Positions 19,859-30,133 of a stretch of DNA of 34,578 bases are shown here, piece by piece. A program made the translations under genes and the position numbers. Location: positions 526,170-560,747 of the forward strand of contig BJOX01000297.1 in NCBI GenBank assembly GCA_009731375.1, given 5' to 3'. Position 1 is the first letter of the stretch, and every line of letters starts with the position of its first letter. This stretch comes from Paulinella micropora. Taxonomy: Eukaryota > Cercozoa > Imbricatea > Euglyphida. The notes under the pieces were generated by a model. It was not told where the DNA came from. It saw only the letters and a program-made list of their open reading frames with translations, and did not search any database.

Positions 19859-20817
19859 GAACGGATGTGGTTGGGTCAGAGTGGAAGGGTAAGTAACACG
19901 GCCAGCGAGAGAAAACAACAAATTGATATGGGTCAAATAGGAAATTGACAGAGTAAAAAGGAAATTGCCCGGTGCACGGGGAAATACTGGAAAGGACTGG
20001 AAAAAAGCAGAACTAAGGCCCGTTCTACACGGGTTCTATTTCGGGCTAAATTAGCCCAAACTGGGCTAATCGAGCCGTTACGCACCAGATAGTGGTGCCG
20101 GCCCGGGGGCTAATCGTCTTCGACCTGGTGCTGCCATCTGTCACATCAAACCTAACAAGCTCTCTGCCTCTGTACTTTTGCTCACAATGCTATGTACAAG
20201 TCTTGGGGACACTATACATATAAAAAGAAAAATACTTTTGCATTGCATCGCTTCGTATTGCTGCTACAAAAGACACCCCCTCAAAACTCCTTTGTTTTTC
20301 TTGTTGCTAGCACTTCGAAGGATAGAAATGCTAGCCTGAGCCTGTAATGATCTACAAACATCATCTACCATCAGATGCTTCTATTCTGCTGTTCTCTTCC
20401 ACTGAGCACATACAACTGTGGGATGGCGATGACTTGGGTGAACTCCTACTCCTCACGTCCTTGGCGAAGGTGTTTACATTGCTCCTTTTGCTTCTTCTTT
20501 CTTTCCTTCTTTCTTAATTCTTCACTGTTTCTTTCTTCTTTCTTCTTTCTTTCTTCTTTCTTTCTTCTTTTTCTTCTTTCTTCTTTGTTGTCTCTTTTTA
20601 TCATTTTTCTTTCGTCTCGATTCTTTCTCTTTAATTTCCTTTCATTTACACATCGGTGATCGTTTTTCTTGCCTTTTTTCCAGCTTCTTTATTACTCTTA
20701 AGCTTTCTGTGTGACTTCTTGCTTGCTTGCTTTCTTTTCTTTTCTTTTCTTTTCTTTTCTTCGCTTTTCTAGCTGTCTCAGAAGAAGGCTTTCACTCCTG
20801 GAAGTAAAAGACACCGC

Positions 20818-22011
20818 ATGGATTGGGAGACTCGCGTAGCTTCCTTGTCAGATCGCAGGTTTAAGCGGAGATACAGAGTGACAAAAGAGCAATTTGATAC
20901 TCTTCTGTCTCGGCTCCGACCAGAGCTAGAGGTGGCGTGTGCTAAAGCTCACTGTTATGCGAGTGTGGCACCTGAGTTACAACTATCTATGACCTTGCGT
21001 TTCCTTGCGGGGGGGAGTTACTTGGATATTGCTGACTTACACGGAGTTGGAGAAAGTACTTTTTATAAATGCTTATGGCGCGTTATTTTGTTGTTGAATC
21101 GTGACAGTCTGCTGGGTGAGTCTATGAAATTTCCAGATGAAAGTGAGTTTGAAAGTCTGGCCGCTGGGTGGCAGTCTTTATCTTCTGTGCCTCACATTTT
21201 CGATGGTTGCCTTCTCGCTATCGATGGCATTATTTTCAAGATCCCTTGTCCTCAGCCTCATGAAGTTCCCAATCCTATAAATATTTCTGCAGGTAAGATT
21301 CTTTGCATGCCTCATGTAGTTTCTAATAATAACAAGGATAAAATATTTATGCAGGAAAGGCTACTTCGGCATCAATGCACAGCTAGCCGGACCTGATCTC
21401 CGATTTCGTTGGGCTGACGTGAGATGCGCGGGTTTGACGCATGATCAGCTTGCGTATACAGTCAGCGGTCTTGACGACATGTTAAAGAGACTTCCTCTCA
21501 AACATTACCTCGTTGGTGACAATGGATACATTCCTCATGAATATTTGCTGGTCCCTTACAAAGGCAAATTCATCCGCAGAATCGATCCTTACAAAGACTC
21601 TTTTAATTTCCATTTATCTCAGCTTCGCATACATGTGGAGCGAGCGTTTGGAATGCTTACTGCTCGATGGGGTATTTTGTGGAAGCCGATCACTACATCT
21701 TTCGCTGGCACACTTGCAATTCTTACTTCTTGCTTTCGTTTGCATAATGTTTGTATAGAGTCTTCTCACAGAATTGAAATAGTTCACAGCTTGGACATAT
21801 ACAGGTGGCTGATGAGTATGGAAGACTTATTGATGACTTTGAGGTTCAGGATCTCCTCACCGCAAATCCTGCCAGCTCAGCTCGTAATCTATTATGTCTC
21901 AGACGTGAAGCTATGGTAGCACAATTGCGCGTAGAGGAGATCCTGCGGCCGAACACAACTTCGGAGAACAGGAACAAACGTCGCCGACTCAATTTAGATG
22001 ATGAAAACTAA
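20818..22011 (+). CDS. PIF/Harbinger DDE transposase, copy 2
   Basis: This is a DDE (DDE_Tnp_4-type) transposase that excises and reinserts the element at TWA sites. Proposed exons are 20,818-21,292, 21,360-21,748 and 21,805-22,011, giving 356 codons, a normal family length. Visible parts are an N-terminal region RRFKRRYRVTKEQFDTLLSR, a helix-turn-helix LRFLAGGSYLDIADLHGVGES at residues 60-80, catalytic Asp136 (LLAIDGI), Asp212 (LVGDNGY) and Glu252 (HVERAFGML), and a basic NKRRRL near the C-terminus. The start ATGG follows ACCGC and a strong acceptor. The first junction joins SAG to YFGINAQ using GAAAG|GCTAC; the closer CAG acceptor at 21,354 would break the frame. The second intron is only 56 bases. 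Leu184 replaces the usual Ser of GSTHD. Confidence 0.88.
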
Positions 22012-22036
22012 TAATAATTTTGTAGTATTAATATAC

Positions 22037-22042
22037 AATAAA
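22037..22042 (+). terminator. AATAAA polyadenylation signal, Harbinger transposase copy 2
   Basis: It lies 25 bases past the TAA stop, as in copy 1. Confidence 0.7.
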
Positions 22043-22047
22043 ACATT

Positions 22048-23355
22048 ATTTCTGCTAAACAGTTGAAAATATTCATTACTCCGCCGCTCTATTCTTGAAG
22101 CTTCATCGTGATCATGAGTCTTATTAATATTTTACGCAAACACTAGTTTAGTAAAATACTTACCACCCGGTAGAATCTGAATGTGAAGTGGAAGAGATAT
22201 AATAAAAATGATTTTAATATTAAACGAGATCCAACTGCGGCTGCTGCTGCTGCTGCGGCTGAGAGTCACTCGCGGCAGAAGTCTCACTCCCGCTGCTCGC
22301 GGCTGCTTCTGCTGCTACTGCGGCTGCTGCGGTCAATGTTATTTTAAAAAAATTTGTAGCTGGTACGTATTTCAAAAATAAGAGGACCCACACTTGTGGG
22401 TGGCGGTCCTGTGTCACCGCCCACCACAAAAGTTTTTATTATAGATTCTGATAGAGCTTGGCTTGAAAAGTCGATTGCCACTTTCCCCGATCAAAACGGA
22501 CCAACCAATTTTGCAGGGGAAAGCCGCAAAGTTTGGCTGTTAAAAAAACACAGAATCCTGCCACCACAAAAATCATTAGTTTCCTGCCACCTGGCTCCAC
22601 CAGGTGTGATACAGTTGAAAAATACAACACATAGTGACATTTCTGCATTAGCTTTTTCGTTCGAATCACTCTGTATTTCAACCATATCAACTGGTGGCAT
22701 CAGTGAGTAGAAAAATAGAGAAACAACTCGGAAAGTTGTGGTTGTGGAAAGGTTGTGATTGTGGATAGTAAATGTAGTTTTTGGTCCGGACCGGCCGAGA
22801 GACTTATGCTAATATGCACCATCCGCGTGGGACAAATAGCAAAAGGGTTGTTTCAGGACTATCGTAGAATTTTAGTAATTACATGAATATATATACATAT
22901 ATATATGTATATATATAACTAGTTATTTTTCATATTAGCATTCGCCGACGTCGACTGTTATTAATAATTGTTGATTTCATACTGATAATTTTTATTTCTC
23001 AAATATTATTATTAATATATAATGAAATTAGTTCAAGGCTGAAGATATTATTTAATAACTTATGATCTACATCAACATCATTATTAATATCGCATAAGTA
23101 CTGCAAGTAAGCTATCCTACGTCTCCAGTGGAGTTCGGCAATATAGCAATTTTGCAACACTGTAACTAAATTACTACCCCCTTACTATGTAATTCACACT
23201 GTAACTATTCAAGTTCGCACGAATAATGACCACTACGCAATATCAAGATTCATATATGTATATGTAAACGTCAATACAATACTATATGTTAAACACAGGG
23301 TCATGAGCACAACCAATCAAAATCGTCATGACTTAGATGCTTCTTACATACAAAC
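22048..23355. other. Internal non-coding part of the Harbinger element, copy 2
   Basis: Equivalent of 7700-9007. It has the same GC-rich minus-strand patch (Ala/Ser/Gln-rich, ending at 22,220), the CACCTGG/CCAGGTG hairpin at 22,588-22,606 and A/T palindromes near 22,891-22,918. The only difference I noticed is one substitution (TTTTTCGTTC for TTTTTTGTTC). Confidence 0.6.
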
Positions 23356-24210
23356 TTAACCTTCACTTTCTTTTTCTTGTTCTTGTTCTTCTTCTTTTTC
23401 CACTTCTGCTTTGGAATTTGAAACCTGATCAGCATCACTGTCAGATTCCGGCAACGATCTAACTCTTTTCTGTGCCCTCGAACTGGGCTCCACAGTAATT
23501 TTTTTCTTTTTCTTTTTCTTCTCTTTCTTGATGTCTTCAAAAGCCTCATCCATTTCTAGTTCCCAATATTCCTTCTGTTTTAGTAAGCGTCGCCTTTTTG
23601 TTGGGTCCTATTCGTTTGATAGCATATTGTCGATGCTAATGAGATTTTTTTGTGCAGTTGAGTAATTATCCTGCAACGCTTGGCCATCCATCTTCACGGA
23701 ATGTTTTACCAGAAGATCATGGATGAGGATGTCGGTATTCTTGCCTTTACTGCTCTTCTGGTTGGATGGAAGAGCAGTCGGACCTGCGGCTGATGGATTT
23801 ATGAGCTGATCGTAGACTTCCGGCACGACTGTTAACAGGCTTTGGGAGAAAGTGTCTCTGAGATTATGCACCCACCAATACAAGTAGCAGATTTGTTGTT
23901 CTGCGCGACGTGGTGATATGCAACGTAAAAACTGCGAGATATCTGGTTGTTCCTGTCCGCTCTCCTGATATTTACCCTGGGAACCGGAGTTTGCGCTGAT
24001 TAGAATGTTCAGCATCTGTCGCAGTTTCACAAATTTCTCTTTGATTTTCGCGATTGGAAAACCACGAGGCGGGATAGTTGACATGTCCGATGGGTTGAGC
24101 TCAGTCAATTTTATTGCAAGCAGTGACTCTGTGGGGAGAACTCTTATGTCCTCTGGGGACTCTCCCGCTTGTATTCTGTCTGTGTCTTCTTCTGGAACAA
24201 TAATCTGAGG
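23356..24210 (-). CDS. Unrecognised Harbinger accessory gene, last exon with in-frame TAG, copy 2
   Basis: Equivalent of 9008-9862. The frame enters at the acceptor at 24,210 with PQIIVPEEDTDRIQ and runs to TAG at 23,608-23,610. It then continues in phase through DPTKRRRLLKQKEYWELEMD and the Lys run to TAG at 23,356-23,358. The Met used as first ATG in copy 1 (position 9766) is Ile (ATA) here. The true start is therefore not that codon, and the exon is entered by splicing. Conservation on both sides of the internal TAG suggests the tail was translated recently. Confidence 0.6.
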
Positions 24211-24227
24211 CTGAAACTACATACATG

Positions 24228-24261
24228 CATATTATATATATATATATATCCTTCTTCTCTC

Positions 24262-24314
<53 letters not shown>

Positions 24315-24400
24315 AACACACACAAACACACACACACACACACACAAACACACACAAACACACACAAACACACACACACACACACACATACACACACATA
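24228..24400. repeat. TA, CT and CA microsatellites
   Basis: (TA)n, (CT)n and (CA)n with CAAA interruptions follow one another. This sequence is missing from copy 1, where an N gap begins at the corresponding point. A (TATC)n run follows at 24,556-24,594. Confidence 0.95.
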
Positions 24401-24555
24401 AAGGTAAAGAAAGTACTTTAGTATCAGCGATTAAGCGGTTCAGAGCTTGATAAAAGCTATCCATGCCATGGTTGTTCGCGTCGAGGTCATCCCGGGCCGG
24501 AGCTTGGCATTACATCCAGCAGAAAACATAGTTTTATTCATCCATATCTAACTAA

Positions 24556-24595
<40 letters not shown>

Positions 24596-24624
24596 TTTGT
24601 TTAATTTATGTATATGTATACATA

Positions 24625-24842
24625 TTACGCTTCTTCGAATATGCGTTGAACTTCTTCACTTTCCAGCGCCATAACCATTCTCGCCCAGACGTGCTTCGTG
24701 AAGCGAGCCTTGCACAAAATAAGAAGAACAATTAGCACGAGTTGGATAATAAACAGACAGAAAAACATAGAGACAGAGACTGAACAGAAAGTTAAGTGCT
24801 TACGTTAGCGTCAGTAGCCATTGCAGCGCGTGAACTGTCCAT
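24625..24842 (-). CDS. Small two-exon coding segment within the gap region of copy 1
   Basis: Minus-strand ATG at 24,840-24,842 gives MDSSRAAMATDAN up to a strong donor AAC|GTAAGC (24,804). After an acceptor TTATTTTGTGCAAG the frame resumes at 24,708 as ARFTKHVWARMVMALESEEV and stops at TAA 24,625-24,627. That is 40 codons in all, phase 0 on both sides. Good splice sites and a helical, charged sequence argue for real exons. They could be a small protein or part of the accessory gene, whose flanking exons lie on both sides on the same strand. The 348-N gap upstream prevents a decision. There is no counterpart in copy 1 because of its gap. Confidence 0.4.
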
Positions 24843-24892
24843 GTAGAGTGGGGGAGGCGGTAGCTAAGTACATATACAGGTATTGTGTGTCT

Positions 24893-25284
24893 GTGTGTGT
24901 GTGTGTGTCAGTGGGGGGGGGGGGGGGGGGGGGGCCNNNNNNNNNNNNNNNNNNNNNNNNNNNNNNNNNNNNNNNNNNNNNNNNNNNNNNNNNNNNNNNN
25001 NNNNNNNNNNNNNNNNNNNNNNNNNNNNNNNNNNNNNNNNNNNNNNNNNNNNNNNNNNNNNNNNNNNNNNNNNNNNNNNNNNNNNNNNNNNNNNNNNNNN
25101 NNNNNNNNNNNNNNNNNNNNNNNNNNNNNNNNNNNNNNNNNNNNNNNNNNNNNNNNNNNNNNNNNNNNNNNNNNNNNNNNNNNNNNNNNNNNNNNNNNNN
25201 NNNNNNNNNNNNNNNNNNNNNNNNNNNNNNNNNNNNNNNNNNNNNNNNNNNNNNNNNNNNNNNNNNNNNNNNNNNNNNNNNNNN
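24893..25284. other. GT run, poly-G tract and assembly gap
   Basis: (GT)n is followed by an unbroken run of about 22 G (24,913-24,934), then CC and 348 N (24,937-25,284). Sequence resumes with GGGG. A G homopolymer at a gap edge suggests sequencing drop-out rather than a biological boundary. Confidence 0.95.
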
Positions 25285-25396
25285 GGGGTGGACCGCTGTA
25301 TTCTTGAAGGAGGAGGAGAGTGAAAGTGAAGTGAATCAAGGATGTAATAATTGATGGGACGATCTTGCCAGTGGGTTTGTGTGTAATTATTGTTAC

Positions 25397-25930
25397 ATTT
25401 TGCTGTTCGTCCCAGGCACGCATGAACTGAATTAATCCGACAGCACCGAGGCCTCCTTCGTGATGAATCTTGCCTTCTGCGTCCTTGACTTTCTTGCCAA
25501 TAATAGCGCTACCGTGAATTCCCCGGATTTTCCTGAACTCACAAGCCAACTCCGCATTCTTGCAATGGATTTCTTTCCACCCCTTTGGCCCGATAGGTCT
25601 GTATTTGACAGCAAAATATTTCTCCATGGCTTTCGTCCCAGTAAGTGTGTGCTGCGCTTCCGTTATCATCTGATCAATTTTGTTAGCATACTCTTTATGA
25701 ACGCGGTGGTTGAGAGTGCTCTGGCTTTCATCTTCCTCTGGTTTTGAAACACGTTCGAATTCAGGGGAGGAAGGAGAAAGCGGATGAGCAGGAGTGACCA
25801 GAGACGACGATAACGTGGATGAAGAGGAGGAGGAGGAGGAGGAGGAAGAAGAAGAAGAAGAAGAAGAAGAAGAAGAAGAAGAAGAAGAAGAAGAAGAAGA
25901 AGAAGAAGAAGAAGAGGAAGAGGAAGAGGA

Positions 25931-25964
<34 letters not shown>

Positions 25965-26052
25965 ATAGTAGTAGTAGTAGTAGTAGCAGTAGTAGCAGTA
26001 GTAGTAGTAGTAGTAGTAGCAGTAGTAGTAGTAGTAGTACTAGTACTAGTAC

Positions 26053-26103
<51 letters not shown>

Positions 26104-26262
26104 TAGTTGTAGTGGCCATGGAAGAAGAAGAAGAAGAAGAAGAAGAAGAAGAAGAAGAAGAAGAAGAAGAAGAAGAAGAAGAAGAAGAGGAAGAGGAAGA
26201 AGAAGAAGAAGAAGAAGAAGAAGAAGAAGAAGAAGAAGAAGAAGAAGAAGAAGAAGAAGGAG

Positions 26263-26300
<38 letters not shown>

Positions 26301-26466
26301 AGAAGAAGAAGAAGAAGAAGAAGAAGAAGAATTGAAAGTTTTTTTTCTTTTGATTTTGCTGTTCGCGATATGCCAGGTAGACTTGACCCTTAGCCTTACG
26401 TGGAAGCAGTCTTCCAGTGTCAACAATACCATATTTATCCACTGGCATAGTATTACGCTCAGGACG
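25397..26466 (-). CDS. Unrecognised Harbinger accessory gene, middle exons, copy 2
   Basis: Same exons as in copy 1: 26,466-26,400 (RPERNTMPVDKYGIVDTGRL) and 25,737-25,397 (EDESQSTLNHRVHKEY... to WDEQQN). The exon sequence appears unchanged from copy 1, while the proposed intron is 662 bases instead of 485 because of longer GAA and GTA tracts. That contrast supports an intronic position for the repeats. No known domain is recognised. Confidence 0.5.
25820..26333. repeat. GAA/GAG, GCA, GTA trinucleotide tracts, copy 2 (expanded)
   Basis: Same order of tracts as 10,979-11,313. The GTA part has gained GCA interruptions and the final GAA part is roughly doubled. Confidence 0.95.
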
Positions 26467-26514
26467 CTGAGGGCTTTCATCTACATAAATAAATAAATTA
26501 AGGAACAAAAAGAA

Positions 26515-26582
26515 GAGAGAAAAAAAGAGAGAGAGAGAGTGAAAAAGAGAAAGAAAGAAAGCAAGAAAGAAAGAAAGCAAGC

Positions 26583-26642
<60 letters not shown>

Positions 26643-27036
26643 AAAAAAGCAAGCAAGCAAGCAAGCAAGAAAAAAAGAAACAAAGAATTCGAAAGAAAGA
26701 AAGAAATTAGTACACACACACACACATTCTGACATTATCATGTACATAAACAATGTGACACTATCAAATGTCATAGATATAACAAAAAAAAACATATCTA
26801 TAATTCTTAATACACACAATTACACAACAAGTTCCGTGACTAGAGTCATAAAGATATGTACATTCGTAATGAGTCTAGTGAGTACGCAGGTAGGCAGTGA
26901 CACGTTTTTTTAAAAAAGAATTTCACTAGTAATTTCGAAATTAATTTATAAAGTTAAGAATTCGAAAGAAGAAAGAAAGAAAAGATAAAAGAAAGCAAGA
27001 AAGAAAGAAAGAAAGAAGAAAGAAAGAAAGAAAGAC
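26515..27036. repeat. GAAA/CAAG purine tracts around an A/T-rich spacer, copy 2
   Basis: Equivalent of 11,500-12,004 with slightly different repeat counts. There is no gene in the A/T-rich spacer. Confidence 0.9.
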
Positions 27037-27056
27037 AAAAATAAAAATGTAAGAAC

Positions 27057-27201
27057 CATGCATGACTGCTGCGTCCTTGTCTGCTTGCTTTCTTTCCCAA
27101 AGAGCCAAACATGAGCTTTTATGTAGGTTTCCAAAACCTCCCTGTTTCAAATCGTTGGCGTCGTCTATTTTTTTGTGGCACTGAACACACCAGAACTTCA
27201 T
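27057..27201 (-). CDS. Unrecognised Harbinger accessory gene, first exon (zinc-knuckle-like), copy 2
   Basis: Identical in sequence to the copy 1 exon at 12,024-12,168, including the C2HC residues and the in-frame TGA before the ATG. Confidence 0.55.
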
Positions 27202-27415
27202 TGCAATGCGTCAAACGATCCAAGAGTATCTCCCGCCTTGTGCTTGGAGAAAATCAAACGAATTCGAACCAAGAGTCTCTCCCTGCTTGTAGTAGTAGTA
27301 GTTTAATAGGAAAGCAGTTTGTGCTTGGAGAAAACCAGTTTCCAATGGAGCAAGTGCCACCACAGTATGGGCTATTTCCTTGGGCTTCGTACCTTTCCAC
27401 GCAAATTTCGGTGTA

Positions 27416-27468
27416 TCACTGGGCTAATTCAATTAGCCCAAAAAAAATCAACCCGTATAGAACGGGCC
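27416..27468 (-). repeat. Right terminal inverted repeat, Harbinger copy 2
   Basis: Same as 12,383-12,435, followed by the TAA duplication at 27,469-27,471. Confidence 0.9.
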
Positions 27469-27471
27469 TAA

Positions 27472-28395
27472 GTTTGAGTTGCGTAGTATTGCAGTAATGG
27501 CATCAGTAGAATAGTTAGTTCCTCAGTTTCCTCCAGGTTAGGTATTGGAGTAATAGTATAGTTCCTCATGAAGTTATTACTTATTCAGTGCACTTGGGGC
27601 GAGAAGATACTACTAAAAAGTAAAAGTAAGTTTGATTGAACTGTATTGTAGTACAGTAAAATTAACAGTTTCTCAATTGGTTAATCTCTCTACATTCTGG
27701 GGGACTGCAGAAGAACACACTCGTCAAGAGCACGGGAACGAGACAAGGAGGGGGGCACATCCAAGGAACGATAAAGGCTAGAGTAGACGAGGATGCTTCC
27801 AGGTTAATAATTGGAGTAATAGTATAGTCCCTTGAAGTTATTATTAGTCCCCCCGGTTAGTCAGACCGGGAGCCTGCAGGGCAAGTGGGAAAAGGGAAAG
27901 AAAGGAAAGGGGTATAGTTAAGTAATTAGTTGGTAAGGTTAGATATGGCCATTGGTTGAATAGGGTAATGGGCTATATAATTAGAACTGCAGAGAGAGTA
28001 AGCTGCAGGATGGAGCCAGTGCCAGGGCAGTTGAGTTGAATAAGACTGGAGCAGGGGAGGGCTGTAGTCAGCTGAGTTGAACGAGCCATATTTGCAGGAG
28101 CACGACAGGAAGAAGGGCTCGTCCAAGGAACGACACNNNNNNNNNNGTAGGTGCACGACAGGAAGAAGGGCTCGTCCAAGGAACGACACATGGGGGTATG
28201 TGGAGCGGCAAGAAGGATCATGTAGTATAGCACCCGACAAGGCAGGGGGACATATTGGTTCGTTACTTGGTTGCCGGTGACGCAGGTAGGGTGATCTTGC
28301 TCCAGGACACGACACAATAGGAACGCAGACGGTAGAAAGCGGAACAGAAGAGAGAAGGAAACCGAGGAGAAAAAAAGAGACAAAGATGAAAAAGA
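27472..28395. other. Right flank of the Harbinger insertion, copy 2, with a 10-N gap
   Basis: Equivalent of 12,439-13,324, no gene visible. At the gap (28,137-28,146) the 36 bases before it (CACGACAGGAAGAAGGGCTC...AACGACAC) are repeated directly after it. Copy 1 has the string only once. This looks like two overlapping contig ends that were not merged. Confidence 0.85.
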
Positions 28396-28401
28396 AGAAA
28401 A

Positions 28402-28441
<40 letters not shown>

Positions 28442-28475
28442 GGTAGAGATAGATAGAGAGAGAGAGAGATAAAAG

Positions 28476-28518
<43 letters not shown>

Positions 28519-28560
28519 TAGAGAGAGAGAGAGAGGGAGAGACAGAGATCTAGAGAGAGG
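28396..28560. repeat. (GA)n microsatellite, copy 2
   Basis: GA/GATA runs. Similarity to copy 1 ends within this tract. Confidence 0.95.
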
Positions 28561-28570
28561 GAGACGAGGA

Positions 28571-29030
28571 ACGTAGAACCCAAATAGAATACCAGATTTG
28601 CCGAAGTAAAACACAGGACGGGTAAGGGTTGAGTAATAGTAAGGTTAGGCTTAGGTATAGGGCAAGGTATATGGTTTCCAGGGTAGGGTTTGTGATCTTC
28701 AGAGTATTTGAGCTGTGCTCCGAGGGCAAAAGGAAGAATTCTAAAGGAACCACCAATGAAGCAAACGAAGCAATGTAGTTCGCGAAAACAGACGTGCGGG
28801 ACGTAGAATCCAAACAGAAGACCAGATTTGCCGAAGTAAAACACAGGACGGTGTAAGGGTTGAGTAATAGTAAGGTTAGGCTTAGGTATAGGGCAAGTTA
28901 TATGATTTCCAGGGCAAGGTTTGTGGTCTCCAAGATATTTGAGTTGTGCTCCGAGGGCAAGATGAAGAATTCTAAAGGAACCACCAATGAAGCAAACGAA
29001 GCAACGTAGTCAGCGAAGACAGTCGTGCCT
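28571..29030. repeat. 230-bp tandem duplication
   Basis: Unit 1 (28,571-28,800) and unit 2 (28,801-29,030) share ACGTAGAA, ACCAGATTTGCCGAAGTAAA, AGGTTAGGCTTAGGTATAGG and GAATTCTAAAGGAACCACCA at a constant offset of about 230, with roughly 10% differences. No convincing reading frame was seen. Confidence 0.92.
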
Positions 29031-29377
29031 ATAAGCGGAGTCTGGGCCAGCTGACGCAGTCGGTATTGAGCAAGGGGCAGGAGTACGGCGTTGCACTCTC
29101 CCCAACAACGAAACAAAACCGCGTAGGGGGGTCCTTCGAGAGGTAGGTATACACACATATGCATTGAAGAAAGAAAGATGAGTAGCTGTTTATTTCTGCT
29201 ATGATATCTCATAGTAGGCGGTCTGCTTCAACAGACGTGTCGTATCCCGAACCCTAAGAAGGGCAAGGATGCAGATTTAACTTTCGAGAATAGTAATTTA
29301 CCAACAGGGGTTTACCAGACCACGAGTGACCGTGCTCACCCCTTTGCCGTAAGAGTAAGTGCTAGGTTTTGTTTATA

Positions 29378-29491
29378 GGGTAAGGGTAAGAGTAAGTTAA
29401 AGGACAGGGAAGGTAAAGGGCTTTGGAGCTGCTCACGATGATGGTTGTGAAAGGGAAGTCTGTTGTTTTGGAACTGGTTTTGGTTTTGCTG
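29378..29491. repeat. Dispersed repeat, third copy of the Harbinger-flank segment
   Basis: Related to 5409-5524 and 19,743-19,858, ending abruptly at GGTTTTGCTG. It is more diverged from them than they are from each other. Just beyond it, a roughly 44-base unit (CGTTCAC..GACGGAACCT) is repeated at about 29,537 and 29,580. Confidence 0.85.
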
Positions 29492-30083
29492 TACGATTAC
29501 CTGATAAACTCAATACTTTAATACTCGCGGTGCCACGTTCACGACTGGACGGAACCTCTGTTATGCTTCGCGGCGCTACGTTCACGATCGGACGGAACCT
29601 TTTATGTTTTGTATATGTGTTTTGTGTTGTCTTTTGTTTATGTTTTTTGCCCCAGTGCCGCGACAACGATATCAGCACGCCCAATACATCTTCTTCCTCT
29701 CCAACGCCTACGACAGGATTGCAACTTCTGAATTTCGCTCCTATTCTAGCCGTCTACCTGTCGAACCGATCCCTACGGCCAACCTATTTCCCACCACCCA
29801 CGTCCCTTTTTACGAACTGTTCTTTAGCTATTGACAGTGCAATTTTTTCTGGTTTGTATTACCAATATTCTCTAAGTAAATGCGAACACCGCACATTCTC
29901 GCTATGAAGGGAGGACGGTGGGGAGTGCACAGCACGTAGCGCTTAAAAACACCACTGGCTACACGTCACAGATCATAGTGACATTGTCGTCCTGGCCAAC
30001 CCTGAGCGAACGAGAAATGAGTGCATTCTAAGAGTGAATTTTTCCACTTCCTAAGATCGATCGTGTTCGAATCCGTAGTAGAC

Positions 30084-30133
30084 AAGGCATACGATTGCCT
30101 TTCAATCTCGACTAAAGACATACGATTGTCTTT
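30084..30133. repeat. Pair of stem-loops with the same loop and a compensated base pair
   Basis: AAGGCA-TACGAT-TGCCTT (30,084-30,101) is followed 12 bases later by AAAGACA-TACGAT-TGTCTTT (30,114-30,133). The loops are identical. The stems differ by G to A on one side and C to T on the other, so pairing is kept. Confidence 0.8.

Larger units (their letters stand above)
20017..27468. mobile_element. PIF/Harbinger DNA transposon, copy 2 (complete, probably with an intact transposase frame)
   Basis: The ends are as in copy 1: GGCCCGTTCTACACGGGTT at 20,017 and its inverted counterpart ending at 27,468. TAA target duplications flank it at 20,014-20,016 and 27,469-27,471. The element is 7.45 kb including a 348-N gap. 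It carries the better-preserved transposase and more of the minus-strand gene region than copy 1. Both block copies share the insertion site, so the insertion predates the duplication or is simply allelic. Confidence 0.92.
14187..28540 (+). repeat. Large duplicated block, copy 2
   Basis: Same content and orientation as 219-13,470. It is longer because of about 356 extra bases in the 3' minisatellite, real sequence in place of part of the copy 1 gap, longer GAA/GTA tracts and two 10-N gaps. Upstream of 14,187 it continues in the transposase coding frame, whereas copy 1 has unrelated sequence, so copy 2 has the more complete left side. Confidence 0.95.

Noticed and set aside
29530-29907. 125-codon open frame on +
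   Set aside because: No domain, no splice or polyadenylation context, and it starts within a short tandem repeat; length alone is not convincing.
30040-30085. tRNA-like B-box GTTCGAATCC near 30,066
   Set aside because: The bases flanking the loop do not form a T-stem, and no cloverleaf or A box is found at the right distance.
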